Assembly: GCA_009746045.1 (NCBI GenBank)
Contig: RPFO01001533.1
Location: 1 to 47,070, forward strand
From: Mesostigma viride
Lineage: Eukaryota; Streptophyta; Mesostigmatophyceae; Mesostigmatales; Mesostigmataceae
Direction: 5' to 3'
DNA: 47,070 nucleotides
Shown: positions 42,279 to 47,070 of the stretch, in pieces
How the letters are laid out: every line of letters begins with the position of its first letter
How positions within the stretch are numbered: position 1 is the stretch's first letter
Program-made: the position numbers and the translations under genes
The notes under the pieces: generated by a model
What the model was told of the DNA's origin: nothing
What the model saw: the letters and a program-made list of their open reading frames with translations, nothing else
Database searches by the model: none

Positions 42279-43741
42279 CTGCCATTGCCGCCCATCCCCA
42301 ACAATTAGGCAAGCACCCTTGTAAATTTGTAGGTGGGTTTTTATATGTGCAGATAGCAGATTCTCCCCCTCAATTGCGCCTGTATGTCCCTCCTATCTGT
42401 CGCTCCTCCTTGCTCTTTGAGTTGCATGACTTAGCTGCTCATCAGGGTGGTAAACGGGTACGGGACCTAGTAGCCCGCTCTTACTACTGGCCTTCCCTTT
42501 TGAAGGATGTAGATGAGTATGTTAGAACCTGTCAATCTTGCCAGGAGATGAAACCCAACAATGTAGGACAGATAGCAGAACCTAGGACCCTACCTGATCC
42601 CATCATGCCGTGGGACTCCATTATGATGGATTTTGTAGGACCTTTTAGGAAGAATGATAGAGGTAACGCCCAGATCCTTGTTTTCGTAGATCGTTTTACT
42701 CGTATGTGTCATCTCGTGCCGTGTCCCTTAGAACTCACCGCACGCGATTGTGCACGCCTATACCTTAATAACGTTTACAGATATCATGGTTTGAGTAGGC
42801 AGTTTATTAGTGATAAAGATAAGCTATTTACCTCTGACTTTTGGCAGCAGTTTTTCGCTGCTATCGGTACCAAGGTTACGTTCGGTACTGCCTATCACTC
42901 CTCCTCCTCTCATCTCGTAGAGCGTCTTAATAGGGTAGTGGAAGAAGCGCTGAGGCACTATGTTAACGGCTCGGGGAGTGATTGGGAGGATTATCTATGC
43001 TTGGTAGAGTTCTCCCTTAACAATTGCCCCCAGGCTGCGCATGGCTATACGCCTTTCTTCCTAGATACTGGTAGACAGCCTCTTACTCCTACCTCTCTCT
43101 TAGCTAGCCCCTTACGGGACAGGGACGATGTGTCCCGAGATACTGTAGAAGGTGTACAGGCCTTGCTAGATAAAATGAAAGATGCACATGATCACGCGAT
43201 TTCAGGGTACCAAAAGGCTCAGGCTAAGTACCTTGCTAGGTTGCGTGCCTCCTTAGATAGAAGAGCGCCTGAAATAGATATAGGAGATTTAGTCTTAGTA
43301 GAAGGCCCCCGTGTTGGCCGTTTTGCTCACAAGTTCGAAGCAGAACTTAAAGTGAAACTTAGGCCCGCCTTCTTAGGACCCTTCCGTGTGTTGTCTAGAG
43401 TAGGTAATTTCTTATATAAAATAGATATCCCTACCTCTTGGCAGACACATTCTAACACCTTCCATAGAAGCCAGCTGAAGCTTTATCACCAAAGCACGTT
43501 CGCTGGTAAAGAACTAGCTCCTGACCCTTTAGAGCATAACCCTGATACTGGTGAGGTAGAAGACGAGGTAGAGAGTATCGTGGCCCATAGAGATATCAAA
43601 AAGGGCCGCGGTACCCAGCGCCAGTATAAGGTGAAATGGATGTATGCTCGTAGTGAGGTAGATAAAGTATGGTACACGGAGAGTGAGTTAGATGGTTGTA
43701 GCCGCTTGTTACAGGACTACAAAACCCTACACCAGCTCTAG
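42125..43741 (+). CDS. Intact integrase-chromodomain ORF with LTR-encoded N-terminus
   Basis: Predicted 538 residues in one unbroken frame. Residues 1-51 come from the LTR (MAYYSNTYVNALRSAPSRSS, then an RG-rich SRGRGGGRSLGRN), joined in frame to the integrase region (AIAAHPQQLGKHPCKFVGG). The HHCC zinc module (HDLAAHQGG ... CQSCQEM), DDE catalytic residues (MDFVGPF, ISDKDKL, VERLNR), the GPF/Y-like segment and a C-terminal chromodomain (ESIVAHRDIKKG; YKVKWMYARSEVDKVWYTES) are all present. The deletion in copy 2 created this fusion. Chromodomain integrases normally direct insertion to heterochromatin. Whether the fusion is expressed from the LTR is unknown. Confidence 0.75.
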   Translation: MAYYSNTYVNALRSAPSRSSFARGLSRGGLTNLGSIRPSRGRGGGRSLGRNTAIAAHPQQLGKHPCKFVGGFLYVQIADSPPQLRLYVPPICRSSLLFELHDLAAHQGGKRVRDLVARSYYWPSLLKDVDEYVRTCQSCQEMKPNNVGQIAEPRTLPDPIMPWDSIMMDFVGPFRKNDRGNAQILVFVDRFTRMCHLVPCPLELTARDCARLYLNNVYRYHGLSRQFISDKDKLFTSDFWQQFFAAIGTKVTFGTAYHSSSSHLVERLNRVVEEALRHYVNGSGSDWEDYLCLVEFSLNNCPQAAHGYTPFFLDTGRQPLTPTSLLASPLRDRDDVSRDTVEGVQALLDKMKDAHDHAISGYQKAQAKYLARLRASLDRRAPEIDIGDLVLVEGPRVGRFAHKFEAELKVKLRPAFLGPFRVLSRVGNFLYKIDIPTSWQTHSNTFHRSQLKLYHQSTFAGKELAPDPLEHNPDTGEVEDEVESIVAHRDIKKGRGTQRQYKVKWMYARSEVDKVWYTESELDGCSRLLQDYKTLHQL

Positions 43742-43817
43742 CTGGCAACCTGCCCCTCCCTTATCGTATTCCTGCTGTTGGTGGTTGGTTGGTTGTCCCC
43801 TCCCCTCCGCAGCCATC

Positions 43818-46147
43818 ATGGCTGATCCTACCCCTCCGTTGGAGAGCCTGCCGCCTTCCCCTCCACCACCGGACCCAGAGCTCTACTTCGAGGCCCTTCC
43901 GGGCCGCTGGGTGTCACGTTCCAGTTATCCGGGTGGCCTCGTTCAGCCTGCCCTCCAGGCTCAGCATGCGGCTTTAGTCAGGGCTGCCCTCTTTGGAGTC
44001 GCGTGGTTCGGCCCGGCCCCCGATGATCCGCAACAGCTAGTTGTGCATGGGTTCGACGATGCCGGGCATTGTCTGTTAGGATGTGGCTCCCGCTGCCCAG
44101 CCTTGGAGCAGATAGCCGCTGTCCTTCAGTGCCCCCGGGTGTTTTCCTACCTGTCTACCCCTGTGGGCCGCTCCTGCCTACGGGAGGTGTTCCCTTGGCT
44201 TCCGGGCGAGGGCGAGGCAGATGTAGATGACAGCCCCTGTGACCTCCTACGGGCGGTCGAGTTCATGGAGATCGCGGACCAGACAGTGGGAGTAGCATTT
44301 GGCGACCCTTCCCCTACGGACGCACCAGTCGAGGCGCAGTACACGCCAGAGTATTCGGCCTCCTCTGCAGCGTCCTCCTCCTCAGTGTCCGCTCCTTCCC
44401 CTGTCCCGTCTTCACCACGGTCGACCCGGCGCGCGTCGGTGGAGCCTACCCCTTTGGGCTCGGATCGTGAGCCTGATCATCTCTCGGCGACTGTTTCGGC
44501 GATGCAGGCCAAGATCCAGTCCCTGACCACGGCATTCGGGGCCTTCTTGGCGGCCCAGGCGCAGGCTCCAGCCACGCCAGGTGGGGTGTCTGTTGTATCT
44601 GTGCCCCCTACCCCTTCGGTTGCCTCGGCGCCTACGGTTTCGCCTGCGCTGTGCGAGCCCTCGGTAGCTGCGGTTTCCTCTGTTGCTGCGGCTCCTACGC
44701 CTCCGGCTGTCTCTGCGCCTGCGACCGACGTACCTGCGCCTTCGCGCGAGTCTTCCGCCCCAGCGGCCGCGCCAGCCGTCGTCGCTTCCGGGCCGCCCGC
44801 AGCGCCAGCGCCGCCATCGCGGGGTTTCTTTAGCGACCCGGGCGGTCTTCCCAGGCTTTGCGGAGGGTGGTCCCCCGCAGAGGATTCCGGTGCCCGACTG
44901 GAGCTTGGATGGTAACCAGTCTTATGCCGGATTGCCTGTCCCTACGGGCCCTGTTTTCAACAGGTGGCCTGAGGGTGCGCCGCCACCGGAGACCGGAGCG
45001 CCAGCTGCGGTGGCGGGTCCGTCGCGACCCCCTCCGGCAGCGGGTCCGACGCGACCTCCTGTTGTACCGGCGCCGTCTGCGTCTGTGCCGGTTCCTACCC
45101 CTGCTTCGGCCCCTGCCCCTTCGTCCTCGCGGTCTTTGGCTGCGGTTGTTCGGGCCAGCGGCCCTGATCCTCGCACCACCCGCGCTGCTGATTCCCTCCG
45201 GGAGTTGTCCCAGGGCGATCGGGACCGGGCCCCTTCTGTGGTGCATGCGACGCCGGAGTCGCGTGACACGCCTGTCCCTGGGTACGGTATGTCTGCGCTC
45301 ACCCGCCGACAGTGTGACCTGCCGCGCGCCTCCGCCGAGCTTGCCATTTCGTCCATGTCCTACGGGTTCTCCCAGGTGTGTCGGGCGCCGCGGGACCGTG
45401 GCCTACCCATTGAGACTGATCGGCCTCCTTTCGACATGGTTATTTTAGCTGATCCTGTGTTCCAGGGCGAGATCCTGGTTCGGCGCGTTCTGTATCGCTG
45501 GGCTAGGCGTCACAATGACTTGGACACCTACGGTGGGTTCCAGTGGGCTTACCCTCCGCCTCTGGGCATTATAAATGGCCTCAGATGCCCTTACGGTAGA
45601 GTTTCCTGCGGTGCCGGGTGCTACGTACAGCACGGTTCTCCAGCCCATCCTAGAGTAGGATGCCCGTCGTCCAGCGCCCATCCCGGGCCAGGGTCTGGAC
45701 TCCCGTGGCCATCCTCCTCCTCGGGCTAGCGACTACCTCGAGACGTTCGGGTCGCGACAGTGTGCTCGTCGGTGGCGCTCCCGTGAGGTTCGGCATATCC
45801 GGATGTGGCCGTCTAACGTGGAGCCCCTGGTAGATCTGTTCTTCCCGACGGGTTTGCGCCCTCGGATCCGGTACCATCGCCTACTCCTGCGGGCCCTCTG
45901 TTTGATCGCAGTAGAGCCTTTCCTCCGCCTCTTTGCCTGTGGTTTCCTGGACTGGGCCCGTGGCCAGGTCGTTCTTACGCAGCATAGGTATTACTGGGCC
46001 TTTCTGGGCCTTTTTCCTGATGGCGTGTGGGCCGATGTTTTCCTCACTGTAGATAGGCATGACAACGCCGATGATGTGGCCCACTACCAGGCGTACCTGG
46101 ATGTTCTGCTGGCCTCTCGTGGCACTTACCAGACGGATGGCAACTAG
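43818..46147 (+). pseudogene. Retrotransposon ORF3, copy 2 (at least two frame breaks)
   Basis: About 776 residues if frame breaks are bridged. Start MADPTPPLESLPPSPPPPDP; an N-terminal conserved-looking domain (LYFEALPGRWVSRSSYPGG; QQLVVHGFDDAGHCLLGCGS; EQIAAVLQCPRVFSYLSTP); an Ala/Pro/Ser/Val-rich low-complexity middle; and a C-terminal domain (AISSMSYGFSQVCRAP; PVFQGEILVRRVLYRWARRH; GLRPRIRYHRLLLRALC; DWARGQVVLTQHRYYWAFLG). Breaks near 44890 and 45580-45780. It occupies the position of env in retroviruses, but I see no signal peptide or membrane anchor that would support an envelope. The DNA is much more GC-rich than gag-pol. Unrecognised. Confidence 0.6.
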
Positions 46148-46516
46148 ATAGAGGGCCTTAGGCCCGACCTGAGGGTGTTGTCCCTCCGGTATATAGAGTC
46201 GCCCTCATATTCTGGCCAGTTGACTGGTCGTTCTTGGTCCTTGGTACTGATTTGTTTACTCTGTGTGTCCTGCCCAGTGCCGTCCCCCCCGGCAAGGACT
46301 CTGTTCCAGGCAGTTAGGGGAACCTACCACCAGGCTTGGTGCTGGCTAACCCTACACCACCCGGCGTGGTGGTGGAACCGAGTAACACGATTGGTGCTTT
46401 GTATCTTGGATGGCCTGCCGATTGTGTTGGTGTGTGCTGGGTGCATTAGGTTTCCTACCCCTTGGTTTCCTCCCTGTGCGTAGGGAGAGGGCTCCCTACC
46501 TTTGTGTGGGGGGAGG
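46148..46516 (+). other. 3' untranslated stretch and polypurine tract of copy 2
   Basis: Matches 41343-41714 with scattered substitutions. Ends ggggggagg before the LTR. No gene seen. Confidence 0.75.
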
Positions 46517-47070
46517 TGTTACGTCGCGTAACAATTCGTTGTAGTTACGGACGTAAATTAGGTCCTTTGCCTCGGTTGTTCCTAGGTTTACGTGTAGTTC
46601 CAACTGGGACACTATTGTCCTCGTAACAGTACTGTGGTACAGTGGGTGCTTTTGGGCGCCGCGCCGCGTACTTTATTAGTGGTCCTTATCCTTTGGTAGA
46701 ATGTAGTGGACCAGCGTGCATCTGTGCATCTGCCTGTGTATCTGTAGGCGAGGGCCAGGTCGGCCCGAGCATGTTGGACCGTTGGTGACCATTTATGCAC
46801 GTTCTACCCCTCGTGTGGTCACTCGGCGTGTGTTAAATGAATTAACACATATAGGCTTGGGTCACGGCAGTGTAGTGTGTTTCCTTCCTCTATTCCTGGA
46901 ATAAACGGGTTCGGGTAAATGGTTGTATGGCGTATTATAGCAACACATACGTGAATGCATTGAGATCAGCTCCGTCTCGTTCGTCTTTCGCTAGGGGTTT
47001 GAGTAGAGGAGGCCTGACCAATTTAGGTAGTATCAGGCCCAGTAGAGGTAGAGGTGGAGGTAGAAGTTAG
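46517..47070 (+). repeat. 3' LTR of copy 2 (cut by the window end)
   Basis: Begins tgttacgtcgcgtaacaa and follows 41715-42278 with a few percent differences; the window ends within about 10 bases of its expected 3' end. The aataaa signal is at about 46899. Confidence 0.9.

Larger units (their letters stand above)
41715..47070 (+). mobile_element. Ty3/gypsy chromovirus, copy 2 (internally deleted; runs off the window)
   Basis: After the shared LTR the sequence joins directly to a point corresponding to 37503 in copy 1, so primer site, leader, gag, protease, RT and RNase H are missing. Integrase-chromodomain, ORF3, polypurine tract and a second LTR (46517 onward) follow. The tandem LTR-int-LTR-int-LTR layout suggests unequal exchange between elements rather than two independent insertions. 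Confidence 0.9.

Noticed and set aside
39036-46147. ORF3 as a retroviral envelope
   Set aside because: No signal peptide, membrane anchor or cleavage site visible; position alone is not enough.

Overview
The window is dominated by a compact, GC-rich, two-strand gene array that looks like a nucleocytoplasmic large DNA virus (Nucleocytoviricota). It could be a free viral genome or a giant endogenous viral element in a protist or alga. The virus-type calls are a poxvirus D6/D11-like helicase (14176-16683), a PrimPol/UL52-type primase (4197-5687), a guanylyltransferase-like protein (5763-6398), a small conserved NCLDV protein of the TTPGQMNFFRWAI type (6485-7045), BRO/KilA-like proteins, a Vsr-like nuclease, an F-box-like protein and many small membrane ORFans. 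From about 31 kb the window changes to a decayed Ty3/gypsy chromovirus in tandem copies with lower-GC gag-pol, so a eukaryotic host genome, or a virus carrying host retrotransposons, is likely.

Layout: 1-7.4 kb holds nuclease, SLATT membrane protein, cobalamin adenosyltransferase, primase, capping-like protein and the small NCLDV protein. 8.25-13.08 kb holds an adenosylcobalamin-dependent (class II) ribonucleotide reductase broken into four exons by three GT-AG introns; each intron carries two complete small genes (six nested genes). 13-24.5 kb holds the D6/D11 helicase and a run of small virion or membrane-type ORFs, including a three-repeat charged protein and a jelly-roll-like candidate. 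24.5-30.6 kb holds an ADP-ribosyltransferase-like protein, two tandem-repeat arrays, an F-box-like protein, a zinc-knuckle protein and a KilA-N/coiled-coil protein. 30.94-31.97 kb is a near-perfect palindrome of about 1.03 kb. 31.97-47.07 kb is LTR(remnant)-leader ORF-gag-pol-ORF3-LTR-(deleted)int-ORF3-LTR.

The most striking system is the B12 nucleotide-metabolism module: cobalamin adenosyltransferase makes adenosylcobalamin, the cofactor of the class II reductase encoded 4 kb away. The reductase introns fall on conserved motifs (one splits the active-site NPCxE codons) and are occupied by other viral genes. A second theme is a recurrent C-x9-C-x(10-12)-C-x2-H zinc knuckle in five otherwise unrelated proteins. 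Several genes have reading-frame breaks at G/C homopolymers; the palindrome arms differ from each other only at such runs, so many breaks are probably sequence errors, although slippage or decay cannot be excluded from sequence alone.
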